64,000 nt of DNA, from NCBI RefSeq assembly GCF_000772965.1, contig NZ_JPVQ01000009.1, forward strand, positions 41,310 through 105,309, read 5' to 3'. Within the stretch, counting starts at the first letter, position 1. Every line of letters starts with the position of its first letter. Under the pieces are notes generated by a model. The model made no database searches. It was not told the DNA's origin and saw nothing but the letters and a program-made list of their open reading frames with translations. The stretch is from Ureibacillus massiliensis 4400831 = CIP 108448 = CCUG 49529 (lineage in GTDB: Bacteria; Bacillota; Bacilli; Bacillales_A; Planococcaceae). The position numbers and the translations under genes are program-made. Of this stretch, positions 51,450-60,642 are shown one piece after another.

Positions 51450-52751
51450 ATGAATATACAATTTAAAATGTTCATCCTTGCTGTTATGTGTGTGTTTCTT
51501 GTTTATTTATGGTTACCGATTAACGATTTGAAAACAGCTTATGCAGATAATGATGATAATCGATCATCTATCGCAGGAGTTAATGTGGAAGGCTTAGATC
51601 GAAATGAAATCATCGATGCTTTAACTAATGCAATTAATGATTGGACGAATGAAGATATTCGAGTAAAGGGTGGGGGAATCGAGATTTCTATCGATGCTAC
51701 TCAATTACAATTTGATATAGAATCATCTATTGAACAATATAAAACCTTAACCAAAAAACCATGGTATGCCTTTTGGCAATCAGCTAGGGTAGTTCACATT
51801 CCCTTAAAAATATTACCAAATGAACAAATAAAAACTGAACTTGCAGGAATTGCTGCATGGAATACAGACGAAACGTATAACCAATTATTATCACAGGCTT
51901 CATTTTTAAAAGATCATCAAGTTGAAGCAGCCGTAAAAGATACAACCGTTTATGAAAACGAAAGATTAGCATTAGTCATTGAGGATATTCCAACGAATGC
52001 TTTTGAACCAGAAGAACTAGTTCATCTGTTAGACGATACAATGATTAACCCTAGTGAACAATTTTCCTTGCTTGAAACGCTTGATGAAAATATAACAAAA
52101 GTTAATAATGAATCATTAAATTTTGTTGCTTCCTTATTATACAGTGCTGTTCTACAGACAGAATTTGAGATTTTAGAACGTCATCACCAAGAGGAAAGTC
52201 CTACTTACCTCTCACTCGGAAATGATGCAAAATTGAATGTTGCACTGAATGAAGATTTGAAATTTTTAAACAATACGGATTATGTGGCAAAAATTAATGT
52301 TTCAAAAGAAGGTAGTACGATGAAGTTGGAGATTACATCCAACACAAAAGAAAATGAAGTATTCGTTCATGTAGAAAAAGAAAGACTTTCCCCTCGGATT
52401 ATTTACCGTTATTCAAATGACTTACCACTTGGGTATGAACAAGTGCTTCAAGAGGGTAGTGAAGGGTATCGTGTAATTGTTACTCGCACAATCTCAAGGG
52501 ACGGAAGTACTGAGGAACAAAGAGTGAGTCGCGATTATTATCCTCCAGTAAATGAAATAGTATTAAAATCTTCAAAAGAACCTGAAACAACAGAAGGTTC
52601 GGATACGAGTACCGACGAAACTGTACCGAATCAACCTGATCCAAATATGGATATTGATTTAGATGGTGATGGATTACCTGACATTGAAGTACCGGTTGAA
52701 GATAAAACACCTCCTGTCTATGACAAAGGTGGAAATGTAGTCACTCCATAG
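51450..52751 (+). CDS. VanW-like exported protein with G5 domain, head of pilus operon
   Basis: 433 residues from the ATG at 51450, chosen because GGGGTGAG ends 4 nt upstream; a GTG at 51441 lies inside that site. Signal peptide ends near KTAYA before DNDDN. The middle has a YoaR/VanW-like layout (VNVEGLDRNEIIDALTNAIN and the NPSEQFSLLETL stretch), and a G5 domain follows (EQVLQEGSEGYRVIVTRTIS to YYPPVNEIVL). The C-terminus is a Pro/Thr/Asp-rich tail (PNMDIDLDGDGLPDIEVP) with a calcium-loop-like DLDGDG. It starts the operon 17 bp before pilB, so it may anchor or support pili at the cell wall; this role is inferred. Confidence 0.75.
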   Translation: MNIQFKMFILAVMCVFLVYLWLPINDLKTAYADNDDNRSSIAGVNVEGLDRNEIIDALTNAINDWTNEDIRVKGGGIEISIDATQLQFDIESSIEQYKTLTKKPWYAFWQSARVVHIPLKILPNEQIKTELAGIAAWNTDETYNQLLSQASFLKDHQVEAAVKDTTVYENERLALVIEDIPTNAFEPEELVHLLDDTMINPSEQFSLLETLDENITKVNNESLNFVASLLYSAVLQTEFEILERHHQEESPTYLSLGNDAKLNVALNEDLKFLNNTDYVAKINVSKEGSTMKLEITSNTKENEVFVHVEKERLSPRIIYRYSNDLPLGYEQVLQEGSEGYRVIVTRTISRDGSTEEQRVSRDYYPPVNEIVLKSSKEPETTEGSDTSTDETVPNQPDPNMDIDLDGDGLPDIEVPVEDKTPPVYDKGGNVVTP

Positions 52752-52767
52752 AAAGGAGAGGAGCCTT

Positions 52768-54432
52768 ATGCGCGGAACAACTAGAAAAAGACTTGGAGAT
52801 TTGCTTGTAGAATCGGGTGTAGTAACATCAGAGCAAATTGAATATGCGTTAAATAATAAAAGTCAGGGTGAGAAATTAGGAGACTTTCTCATTCGTGAAA
52901 ACTTTATTACAGAACAGCAATTAATTGAAGTATTAGAATTTCAATTAGGTGTACCACATATCAATTTAAACCAATTTACAATCGATCCTGAATTGTTGCA
53001 GCTAGTTCCAGGAGAGCTTGCAAAACGAGCAATGATCATGCCGATTCGTCGAGATAAAAACAAATTATTTATCGCGATGGCAGATCCAATGGACTATTTC
53101 GCTATTGAAGAAGTTCGGATGGCTACAGGATGTCAAATTGAGACAAGCATTGCAGCGAAAGATGATTTATATAGAACGATTACAAAATATTATGACTTAC
53201 AAGAATCAATGGAAGCAGCACTAACGGATTTAGGTGTTGAAACAACCGAAGCTCAGCAAGAAATTACCGATGAAGATTCGCCGATTGTACGATTAGTAAA
53301 TCAAATTATTGCAAACGGTGTTGCCCAACGTGCGAGTGACATACACTTTGACCCACAAGAAACGGATTTTAGAGTACGCTACCGTGTCGATGGTATATTG
53401 CGCACAGAGCGTTCATTACCGAAACATATGCAAAATATGATTACAGCCCGTATTAAAATCATGGGAAATTTGAATATTACTGAGAACCGTGTGCCACAGG
53501 ATGGTCGTATTAAAACGAATATAAATTTTAAACCGGTTGATATTCGTTTATCTACATTACCAACTGTATTTGGAGAAAAAGTAGTAATGCGTATCCTGGA
53601 CTTAAGTAATGCTTTGAATGATGTTTCAAAATTAGGCTTTACAAAAGAAAATGAGGATATGTTCCGCAGGATGATTGCGCATCCTAATGGTATTGTGTTA
53701 ATTACTGGTCCAACTGGTTCAGGTAAGTCTTCGACATTGTATGCAGCTTTGAATAATTTAAATGAAGAGGGTGTCAATATTATTACAGTTGAAGACCCTG
53801 TTGAATATCAGCTTGAAGGAATTAATCAGATTCAAGTGAAAGAGGAAGTTGGGCTAACCTTTGCTATGGGACTACGCTCCATTCTACGTCAAGACCCAGA
53901 TATCGTCATGATCGGGGAAATACGAGACTTAGAAACAGCAGAAATTGCTGTGCGTGCTTCTTTAACGGGTCACTTAGTTTTAAGTACATTGCATACAAAT
54001 AGTGCGGTCGAATCAATTTCAAGGTTGAAGGATATGGGTATTGAACCATTTTTAATTTCATCTTCACTAATTGGAATTATGGCACAACGATTAGTGAGAA
54101 GGGTTTGTCGAGATTGTGCAAAAACAGTTCCAGCTACAGACCGGGAAAAAGAAATTTTTGCAGAAGCTGGTATGAACATTGAGACCGTACAAAGAGGTCG
54201 AGGATGCCCGGCTTGTAATCATACTGGGTATAGAGGTCGACTTGCAATACATGAAATTTTACCAGTTGACCGAGTAATTAAAGACCACATCTTACAAAGA
54301 AGTACGATATCTGTGATTAAAGATTATATGAAGCAAAAAGGTATTCCTTCCTTGCTTGACGATGGGTTAATTAAAGTAATCGAAGGTGCTACAACAACTG
54401 AAGAAGTACTACGAGTTGCAACATTTGATTAG
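52768..54432 (+). CDS. pilB: Type IV pilus assembly ATPase PilB
   Basis: 554 residues. An N-terminal MshEN/T2SSE_N domain (RKRLGDLLVESGVVTSEQIE) precedes the GspE-type ATPase with Walker A GPTGSGKSST, the Asp box (EDPVEYQ), Walker B (RQDPDIVMIGEIRD) and the His box (HLVLSTLHTN). A four-Cys zinc site is present (CRDC and CPACNHTGY). It powers pilus extension from the cytoplasmic face. AGGAGAGGAG precedes the ATG. Confidence 0.96.
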   Translation: MRGTTRKRLGDLLVESGVVTSEQIEYALNNKSQGEKLGDFLIRENFITEQQLIEVLEFQLGVPHINLNQFTIDPELLQLVPGELAKRAMIMPIRRDKNKLFIAMADPMDYFAIEEVRMATGCQIETSIAAKDDLYRTITKYYDLQESMEAALTDLGVETTEAQQEITDEDSPIVRLVNQIIANGVAQRASDIHFDPQETDFRVRYRVDGILRTERSLPKHMQNMITARIKIMGNLNITENRVPQDGRIKTNINFKPVDIRLSTLPTVFGEKVVMRILDLSNALNDVSKLGFTKENEDMFRRMIAHPNGIVLITGPTGSGKSSTLYAALNNLNEEGVNIITVEDPVEYQLEGINQIQVKEEVGLTFAMGLRSILRQDPDIVMIGEIRDLETAEIAVRASLTGHLVLSTLHTNSAVESISRLKDMGIEPFLISSSLIGIMAQRLVRRVCRDCAKTVPATDREKEIFAEAGMNIETVQRGRGCPACNHTGYRGRLAIHEILPVDRVIKDHILQRSTISVIKDYMKQKGIPSLLDDGLIKVIEGATTTEEVLRVATFD

Positions 54433-54443
54433 GAAGTGAAAAG

Positions 54444-55490
54444 ATGAATAAATTTTCTATCGACGCTTTACTAAGAAGAGCATTTGAAGAAAAAGCTTCT
54501 GACCTACACATTACAGTGGGAATTCCACCTGTTTATCGTATTAATGGTCGATTGGAGCAGTATGGTGAAGTGATTATTGAACCATCTGACGTAAAGGAAA
54601 TGGTAAAAGAAATTTTACCTAAACATAAGGTAGACGAGTATGAAGATAAAGGGGAAACAGACTTTAACTATTCATTAGAAGATATTTGTCGTTTCCGTGT
54701 CAATGCATACCATCAAAGAAATGTTGGGGCCATTGCATTTCGTTTAATCCCATCAAAAATACCAACGATTGAAGCATTAGGGATGCCAAAAGTGTTATAT
54801 GATCTTGCAGAAAAGCCTCAAGGATTAATTTTAGTTACAGGTCCAACTGGTTCAGGGAAATCGACTACTTTGGCAGCAATGTTGAATTACATTAATGAAA
54901 CGAAATCAAAACATATTATTACCCTTGAAGATCCCATCGAGTATTTACACCATCATAAACAATCCGTTATAAACCAACGAGAAATTGGTGTTGATACAGG
55001 TGATTTTGCAAGTGGTTTACGCGCTTCACTGCGACAAGACCCTGATGTAATTTTAGTCGGTGAGATGCGTGATTTAGAAACGATTTCTACTGCAATTACT
55101 GCTGCTGAAACTGGTCATTTAGTGTTTGCAACATTGCATACATCGAGCGCACCAACAACAATTGACCGTATTATTGACGTTTTTCCTCCGCATCAACAAG
55201 GTCAAATCCGTATTCAGCTAGCCAATGTAATTCAGGGGATTATCTCACAAAGACTTTTTGTACGGAAAGATGAAAAAGGACGAATCGCAGCAACTGAAAT
55301 TATGGTGGCGGTACCTGCTGTGACGAATCTAATCCGAAATGAAAAGATTCATCAAATCCCAAGTGTTATGCAAACAAGTAGAGCGCTAGGCATGCATACA
55401 TTACAAGCTTCACTTCAAGATTTAGTATCGAGAGGAAAAGTTTCATTAGAGGAAGCAAGACCCTATTTGAACGTTGGTGAATATAGTTGA
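54444..55490 (+). CDS. pilT: Pilus retraction ATPase PilT
   Basis: 348 residues, the normal PilT length. Walker A GPTGSGKSTT, Asp box LEDPIEYLH, Walker B RQDPDVILVGEMRD, His box HLVFATLHTS, and a version of the AIRNLIRE motif (VPAVTNLIRNEKIHQIPSVM). Its presence predicts retractile pili and twitching or DNA-uptake functions. Eleven bases after pilB; its stop overlaps the pilC start. Confidence 0.96.
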   Translation: MNKFSIDALLRRAFEEKASDLHITVGIPPVYRINGRLEQYGEVIIEPSDVKEMVKEILPKHKVDEYEDKGETDFNYSLEDICRFRVNAYHQRNVGAIAFRLIPSKIPTIEALGMPKVLYDLAEKPQGLILVTGPTGSGKSTTLAAMLNYINETKSKHIITLEDPIEYLHHHKQSVINQREIGVDTGDFASGLRASLRQDPDVILVGEMRDLETISTAITAAETGHLVFATLHTSSAPTTIDRIIDVFPPHQQGQIRIQLANVIQGIISQRLFVRKDEKGRIAATEIMVAVPAVTNLIRNEKIHQIPSVMQTSRALGMHTLQASLQDLVSRGKVSLEEARPYLNVGEYS

Positions 55491-56695
55491 CCGTTTACAA
55501 ATATATAGGCCGAACAAAAACGGGTGCACCTGCAAAAGGTACGATTGATGCAGCAAATAAAAATGCAGCCATTACAAAACTTCGTGAAAAAGGCATTAAT
55601 CCACGTGAGCTGACTGAATCTAAAAGTATTTTGCATATGGAATTAAGTCTTGGTGGTGCAAAAGTTAAAAATGAAGATTTTGTTATTTACTGCCGCCAAT
55701 TTGCAACGCTAATACGTGCAGGGGTTTCCATTGTTGAGGCAACAAATATTTTAGCACGCCAATCTACAAGCAAGCCGCTAAAAAAAGCATTGGATCAAAT
55801 TGAGGATGACATCCGAACAGGGTTACCTTTTTCAGAAGCAACATTAAAACATCCAAAGGTATTTCCTGCATTATTTACCAACATGATGCGTTCAGGTGAA
55901 GCAACTGGTAATATTGACGAAACATTGGAACGTTTAGCGAATACCTTTGAGAAGCAATATAACCTTAAGAAAAAAATACAATCAACTTTAACATATCCAG
56001 CCGTATTACTAGTTATAACAATCTTTGTTGTATTTTTCTTATTAATTTTCATCGTACCTACATTCGTTTCAACTTTTGAAGAGATGGATGCGGAGCTACC
56101 ATGGATTACTGTTTTTACAGTGGCATTAAGTAAATGGTTGCAAAGTTTTTGGTGGTTGGTAATCGGTCTAGTATTAATCGTCATAGTTGTCTTTCGATTC
56201 CTTTATAAAAGTAACAAAGACTTTAACTATGGAGTGCACTATGCAGTATTAAAAATGCCTATTTTTGGACAACTTCTCCAAAAATCAGTCATTGCGCGTT
56301 TAATGAGGACACTTTCTTCCTTATTCAGTAGTGCTGTACCGATTTTACAAGCTTTAACAATTTCTCATAAAGTCGTCGGCAATCCTGTGGTTGGAAAAGT
56401 AGTACTGGAAGCACGAGCAAGTCTTGAAAAAGGAAGTTCTTTAACAGAACCATTAGAAAAAAGCTGGCTATTTCCACCACTTGTTACTTCAATGACTTCC
56501 ATTGGCGAGTCAACGGGCTCTTTAGATTACATGTTAGAAAAAATCGCGGATTTCTATGAGGCTGAAGTAGATCGCGCGGTTGATACAATAAAGTCTTTAA
56601 TTGAGCCGATGATGATTCTGTTCTTAGCTGTCATTGTTGGATTTATCGTAGCAGCTATTATGATGCCAATGTTTAGCCTGTACGAACAAATATAG
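55487..56695 (+). CDS. pilC: Inner-membrane platform protein PilC
   Basis: 402 residues with two GspF domains (about 70-190 and 275-395) and three membrane helices, the last at the C-terminus. It transmits ATPase motion to pilin assembly. TTG start at 55487 overlapping the pilT stop by 4 bp (TTGA), so translation is coupled. Confidence 0.95.
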   Translation: MTVYKYIGRTKTGAPAKGTIDAANKNAAITKLREKGINPRELTESKSILHMELSLGGAKVKNEDFVIYCRQFATLIRAGVSIVEATNILARQSTSKPLKKALDQIEDDIRTGLPFSEATLKHPKVFPALFTNMMRSGEATGNIDETLERLANTFEKQYNLKKKIQSTLTYPAVLLVITIFVVFFLLIFIVPTFVSTFEEMDAELPWITVFTVALSKWLQSFWWLVIGLVLIVIVVFRFLYKSNKDFNYGVHYAVLKMPIFGQLLQKSVIARLMRTLSSLFSSAVPILQALTISHKVVGNPVVGKVVLEARASLEKGSSLTEPLEKSWLFPPLVTSMTSIGESTGSLDYMLEKIADFYEAEVDRAVDTIKSLIEPMMILFLAVIVGFIVAAIMMPMFSLYEQI

Positions 56696-56801
56696 ATTAT
56701 TCGGATTGCTGAGGGCGTTTTGCTGGGAGGTGAATAAATTGCAACAAACGCCCATGCAAAAACAATTATTAGAAAAAGAGAATAATTTGGGAGGATTAAC
56801 A

Positions 56802-57251
56802 ATGAAAAAATTTTTAAAGCAATTATTAAACAAACGTCTTAACAATGAAAAAGGTTTAACTTTGATTGAATTATTGGCTGTTATTGTTATTTTGGCGATT
56901 GTAGCAGCGATTGCTGTACCTGCGATTGGGAATATTATTAATAATAGCCGTGTAGATGCTATAAAATCAGATGCAATTAACGCTATAAATGCTGCAGGAT
57001 TATATTTTATAGAGAATTCTAATGATAACGATGTTACAGTTCAAGAATTACAAAATGCAGGTTTTTTAGAAACAGTAGGAAGTTTGGATCCTGACGGTAC
57101 AACTATAACTGAGGTTGCTAATGGTGAAGATACTATTGATGGTTCTGGAACAAATGGTGACATCACCATTACATTTAATTATGCTACTATAACAGAAATT
57201 AATGCCCATACTAGCGATAATACAATAGGTAATGGTAATGGTACTGATTAA
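56802..57251 (+). CDS. pilA: Major type IV pilin
   Basis: 149 residues from the ATG at 56802 (TTGGGAGGA upstream). The leader MKKFLKQLLNKRLNNEKG is followed by LTLIELLAVIVILAIVAAIA with Glu5, then a helical spine and a small C-terminal domain rich in Asp, Thr, Asn and Gly, with no Cys pair. It is the main pilus subunit by position and form. A second in-frame start, TTG at 56739 with its own strong GGGAGGTG, would add 21 residues to the leader. Processed by PilD. pilM follows after a stable hairpin. Confidence 0.92.
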   Translation: MKKFLKQLLNKRLNNEKGLTLIELLAVIVILAIVAAIAVPAIGNIINNSRVDAIKSDAINAINAAGLYFIENSNDNDVTVQELQNAGFLETVGSLDPDGTTITEVANGEDTIDGSGTNGDITITFNYATITEINAHTSDNTIGNGNGTD

Positions 57252-57266
57252 TTAGTTTTTGATACT

Positions 57267-57292
57267 AATCCTGATAATTCTTTATCAGGATT
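57267..57292 (+). promoter_or_regulatory. Stable hairpin between pilin gene and pilM
   Basis: Perfect 11-bp stem AATCCTGATAA / TTATCAGGATT with a TTCT loop, 15 bp after the pilin stop. It is followed by GGGAGTGAAAAAC, not by a T-run, so it is not an intrinsic terminator. It more likely protects the 3' end of a processed pilin mRNA or limits read-through. Confidence 0.7.
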
Positions 57293-57349
57293 GGGAGTGA
57301 AAAACTAATAAATTTAATAAGATATTATGTTTACAAAGGAGCCCTGCAC

Positions 57350-58324
57350 ATGTTCAAAACAAAAAAGAAACAATCCCATGTATCTATAGAATTAAATGAT
57401 TATGTGCTTCGAGCGATTGTGATGAAGGGCCCATCGATTGAGCAAGCGAGCTTATTTGAAATGGTACTGCCTCAAGGATTGATAGAAGAAGCATCTATAA
57501 AAGATGAAATGGAGTTATTTAATGTATTTAAGGCAAACGTATCTTCTTTGGGAGGGAAACACCAAAGTGTCCGTTTTTTTGTACCTGATCCAATCATACT
57601 TTTAAAATCCTTCGATCACCCTAAAGAAGTAGTAGGTGATAAACTAAAAGAGTTTGTTCAAATGGAAATAGGTCGTTCCATTCATTTACCATTTCAGGAA
57701 CCTTTAATTGATGTCTATGACTCAAATCCCGGAGATGGACAAGCGATGCTTTTTGCAGCTGCACCTGAAGAAGTACATAAAATGACAAATTTATTATTGG
57801 ATATTGACTTAGATCCAGAAGTTGCAGATATTCGAGCATTATGTAATTTGCGATTCCTTGAAATGATAAATGCTATAGAACCTAATAAAACGTATTTACT
57901 AGCCAATTGGTTAGTAAATGAATTATCCATTTGTATATATTCTGATGGCCAAGTGGATTTTTTACGTTATCAACCTATTGAAACAGACCTATCTTTATGG
58001 TTAGGAAGTCGTACTGAAACCGGAGATGTTGAATTTAGTTTTTCTGGTGATGTGGAAGAATATCGTATGACATTAGCAGACCAAGTTTTAGAATTAGATC
58101 GAATAATGAACTTCTTTCGATTCTCTTTATACAAAGGAGAAAAATCCGTAGATGAAATTATAGTAATGGGTGATAATCCATTTTTAGAACAAATTCAGCA
58201 GTTGTTGCAGGAGAATTTGCCATTGCCTGTGAATGTTGTTAATGATTACGTAGTAAATGAACATTTCCCAGGCTATAAAGCGAAACACACTTCCTTATTA
58301 GGCCTTGCATTAAAGGTGGTTTAA
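57350..58324 (+). CDS. pilM: Pilus assembly protein PilM
   Basis: 324 residues of the actin-like PilM family (SHM2/FtsA-like fold). It begins VSIELNDYVLRAIVMKG and ends with KHTSLLGLALKVV, the family ending. With PilN and PilO it forms the cytoplasmic and membrane alignment complex. AAAGGAG precedes the ATG. Confidence 0.9.
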   Translation: MFKTKKKQSHVSIELNDYVLRAIVMKGPSIEQASLFEMVLPQGLIEEASIKDEMELFNVFKANVSSLGGKHQSVRFFVPDPIILLKSFDHPKEVVGDKLKEFVQMEIGRSIHLPFQEPLIDVYDSNPGDGQAMLFAAAPEEVHKMTNLLLDIDLDPEVADIRALCNLRFLEMINAIEPNKTYLLANWLVNELSICIYSDGQVDFLRYQPIETDLSLWLGSRTETGDVEFSFSGDVEEYRMTLADQVLELDRIMNFFRFSLYKGEKSVDEIIVMGDNPFLEQIQQLLQENLPLPVNVVNDYVVNEHFPGYKAKHTSLLGLALKVV

Positions 58325-58329
58325 AATAG

Positions 58330-58923
58330 ATGATTCCAGATATAAACCTGATACCGAAACTTGAAAAACAACAGACTACACCATTGTGGATTTATATTAT
58401 GGTAGGAATTATTTCAGTGCTTGCCCTTGCCATTTTATCATGGCAGTATTTTAGCGCAATTGGAGCCGTTTCCTCATTAGAGTCTGAAAAAGAGATTTTA
58501 CAGCAACAACGAGATCAGTTACAGGCAAAATTAACTGAATTAAATTCTACTCAGCAAGGTTCTATTGAAGAAACGATTGAATATGTGGACATGATCTCAT
58601 ACCCAGTTCTACCTTTAATTACGGAAATTGAAGCATTGCAACCGAACAATGCTTACTTACGCCAATATTCATTTGGTGTTGAAAGTGTTACGATTACGGT
58701 TGATTTCGAAACATTAAATGATGTATCGGAATATGTATCCCGTTTATCAAATAGTCCTTACTTTGTCGATATTCAATTATCAGACGTAACGCAATTTGAC
58801 TTAAGTAATGATGGAACAGCAGAAGGTACAGAGACAGAAAACTTTAATGTTATTCCAAGACATACTTCGAATCTAACATTGTTTATTGATCAAATATATT
58901 TAGCTACGGGAGGTGTCCAATAA
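58330..58923 (+). CDS. pilN: Pilus assembly protein PilN
   Basis: 197 residues: the short cytoplasmic N-terminus IPDINLIPKLEKQ (the conserved INLIP motif that binds PilM), one membrane helix (about 20-40), a coiled coil, then a small ferredoxin-like domain. Ribosome site AAAGGTGG lies in the end of pilM; the stop overlaps pilO by one base. Confidence 0.9.
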   Translation: MIPDINLIPKLEKQQTTPLWIYIMVGIISVLALAILSWQYFSAIGAVSSLESEKEILQQQRDQLQAKLTELNSTQQGSIEETIEYVDMISYPVLPLITEIEALQPNNAYLRQYSFGVESVTITVDFETLNDVSEYVSRLSNSPYFVDIQLSDVTQFDLSNDGTAEGTETENFNVIPRHTSNLTLFIDQIYLATGGVQ

Positions 58924-59654
58924 TGAAACTCTCCAGTGGTAAAAATACACAGATGATTCTACTGATTGCATTGATTGCGGCATTAATTTTTGCTGTTTAT
59001 TATTATGTAGTACTGCCAAAACAAAGTGATGCGGATTCATTAAATCGTTCTGTAAACGATCTGAATAACGAAATATCAACATTACAATCTTCAATCACTC
59101 AAATAGAGGCAGATCGAGCACAAAATAAATCTAATATTTTCGCGCTTCGAAAAAAAGTGCCACAGACACGTGAAGTAGACGAGCTACTACTAAATATTGA
59201 AGAAATCGAATATGTGACAAATTCATTCGTATCATCGATTGCATTCAATAATTACGATTCTTCTGCTGCGGATGCAGGAATTGGAATCACTGTACCGGAA
59301 GCTGAACAAGCTCCAGAAGATGGTACTGTAGATCCCAATACTAATAATCTAACAGAAACAGACACTGAAAATACTGAAGGGGAACCAGTAGATGAAACGG
59401 CACCGGAGAACTCTAGTTTAGCTGGGACATTACCTCCAGAATTGAAATTGATTTCCTTTAGTCTTCAAGTGGAGTCTCCTGATTATGTACGATTGCTTCG
59501 ATTCATTGACGAAATTGAAAATTTGGAGCGTATTATGCATGTGGATTCAATAAGTTTTTCTTTACCCGGTGAAGAGGTTGAATTCATGGAGGAAGAACCG
59601 AATTCTGTTTCTGCATCTATTCAAGTGACAACTTTTTATTATGAAGGTGAATAA
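58923..59654 (+). CDS. pilO: Pilus assembly protein PilO
   Basis: 243 residues: one membrane helix near the N-terminus (about 10-29), a coiled coil (about 38-75), an acidic Thr/Glu/Asn-rich linker (about 120-165) and a C-terminal domain (ELKLISFSLQVESPDYVRLL). It pairs with PilN. Start overlaps the pilN stop (TAATG) with GGGAGGTG. The long acidic linker is unlike Gram-negative PilO. Confidence 0.88.
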   Translation: MKLSSGKNTQMILLIALIAALIFAVYYYVVLPKQSDADSLNRSVNDLNNEISTLQSSITQIEADRAQNKSNIFALRKKVPQTREVDELLLNIEEIEYVTNSFVSSIAFNNYDSSAADAGIGITVPEAEQAPEDGTVDPNTNNLTETDTENTEGEPVDETAPENSSLAGTLPPELKLISFSLQVESPDYVRLLRFIDEIENLERIMHVDSISFSLPGEEVEFMEEEPNSVSASIQVTTFYYEGE

Positions 59655-59662
59655 AAGGGCTT

Positions 59663-59692
59663 TTGACAATCTGAAACGAAAACATTTATACT
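59663..59692 (+). promoter_or_regulatory. Candidate sigma-A promoter of pilD
   Basis: TTGACA (59663-59668), 18-bp spacer, TATACT (59687-59692), 45 bp before the pilD start. A close match in a non-coding gap; pilD could be expressed independently of the operon. Confidence 0.6.
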
Positions 59693-59737
59693 AGTGAATA
59701 GCTGATTTTTTCGGTATGAGGTTAGGAGTTGGATTTA

Positions 59738-60490
59738 TTGGAATATGTGATTACTATATTTGCATTCCTTTTTGGGATGGTTTTTGGTTCGTTTTTCAAC
59801 GTTGTTGGATTACGAGTACCTTTAAAAATGTCGATAGCGTACCCGGCTTCACATTGTACAAAATGTATGCATCGTTTATCTGCTCTTGACCTAATACCGA
59901 TTTTTTCATATATATTTTTAAAAGGGAAATGCCGTTACTGTGGTGAAAGGGTGTCACCTATCTATATGATAACGGAAATTGCCACAGGATTTTTATTTGC
60001 ATTAGCTTATTGGGAATTACGCTTTACACCAGAGTTAATAGTAGGCTTACTATTTATTTCACTACTTGCAATTATTATTGTTTCTGATATTACGTACATG
60101 ATTATTCCTGATAAAGTGTTATTATTCTTTTTACCACTATTAGCTTTAGGAAGATTCTTTGCCCACACTGAACCTTGGTGGGATAGTTTACTAGGTCCTG
60201 TAGTAGGGTTTACTGTTTTATTTTTAGTAGCTCTACTTTCAAAAGGCGGTATGGGTGGGGGAGATATAAAATTATTCTTCCTTATCGGTCTTGCATTAGG
60301 AACAATTGGTACATTAGTCACCTTGTTCTTTGCTTCTGTTATTGGCTTAATTGTTGGCTTTGTTTTTTTAAAGATACGTGGTCAAGACCGGAAGACGCCA
60401 ATCCCATTTGGACCATCCATAGCCATAGCAGCACTAGTCGTTTATTTTTATGGTGATTATATTATAGAGTGGTACATAAATATTTTTTAA
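59738..60490 (+). CDS. pilD: Prepilin peptidase / N-methyltransferase PilD
   Basis: 250 residues from the TTG at 59738: TAGGAG lies 9 nt upstream but directly abuts the in-frame TTG at 59729. FGSFFNVVGLRVP, the zinc-binding pairs CTKC and CRYC, and the two catalytic Asp motifs (VSDITYMIIPD and GMGGGDIKLF) are all intact; about eight membrane helices. It cleaves and methylates all prepilins encoded here. Confidence 0.95.
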   Translation: MEYVITIFAFLFGMVFGSFFNVVGLRVPLKMSIAYPASHCTKCMHRLSALDLIPIFSYIFLKGKCRYCGERVSPIYMITEIATGFLFALAYWELRFTPELIVGLLFISLLAIIIVSDITYMIIPDKVLLFFLPLLALGRFFAHTEPWWDSLLGPVVGFTVLFLVALLSKGGMGGGDIKLFFLIGLALGTIGTLVTLFFASVIGLIVGFVFLKIRGQDRKTPIPFGPSIAIAALVVYFYGDYIIEWYINIF

Positions 60491-60510
60491 TTTCTAATAT
60501 CATATACTCC

Positions 60511-60541
60511 AAGTCTAGCGGATATCGTTAGGCTTTTTTGT
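60511..60541 (+). terminator. pil operon terminator
   Basis: Stem AAGTCTAGCG / CGTTAGGCTT (with G-T pairs) and a T-run, 21 bp after pilD. Confidence 0.7.
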
Positions 60542-60642
60542 TGGATTAGTTGATTTTTATGTGTGGATGATACTTTTGATGAAATAGACTATAGAAAACA
60601 CATTGATGAAAATTAACAGAAGAGGAGCTTTGTGAGATGAAA

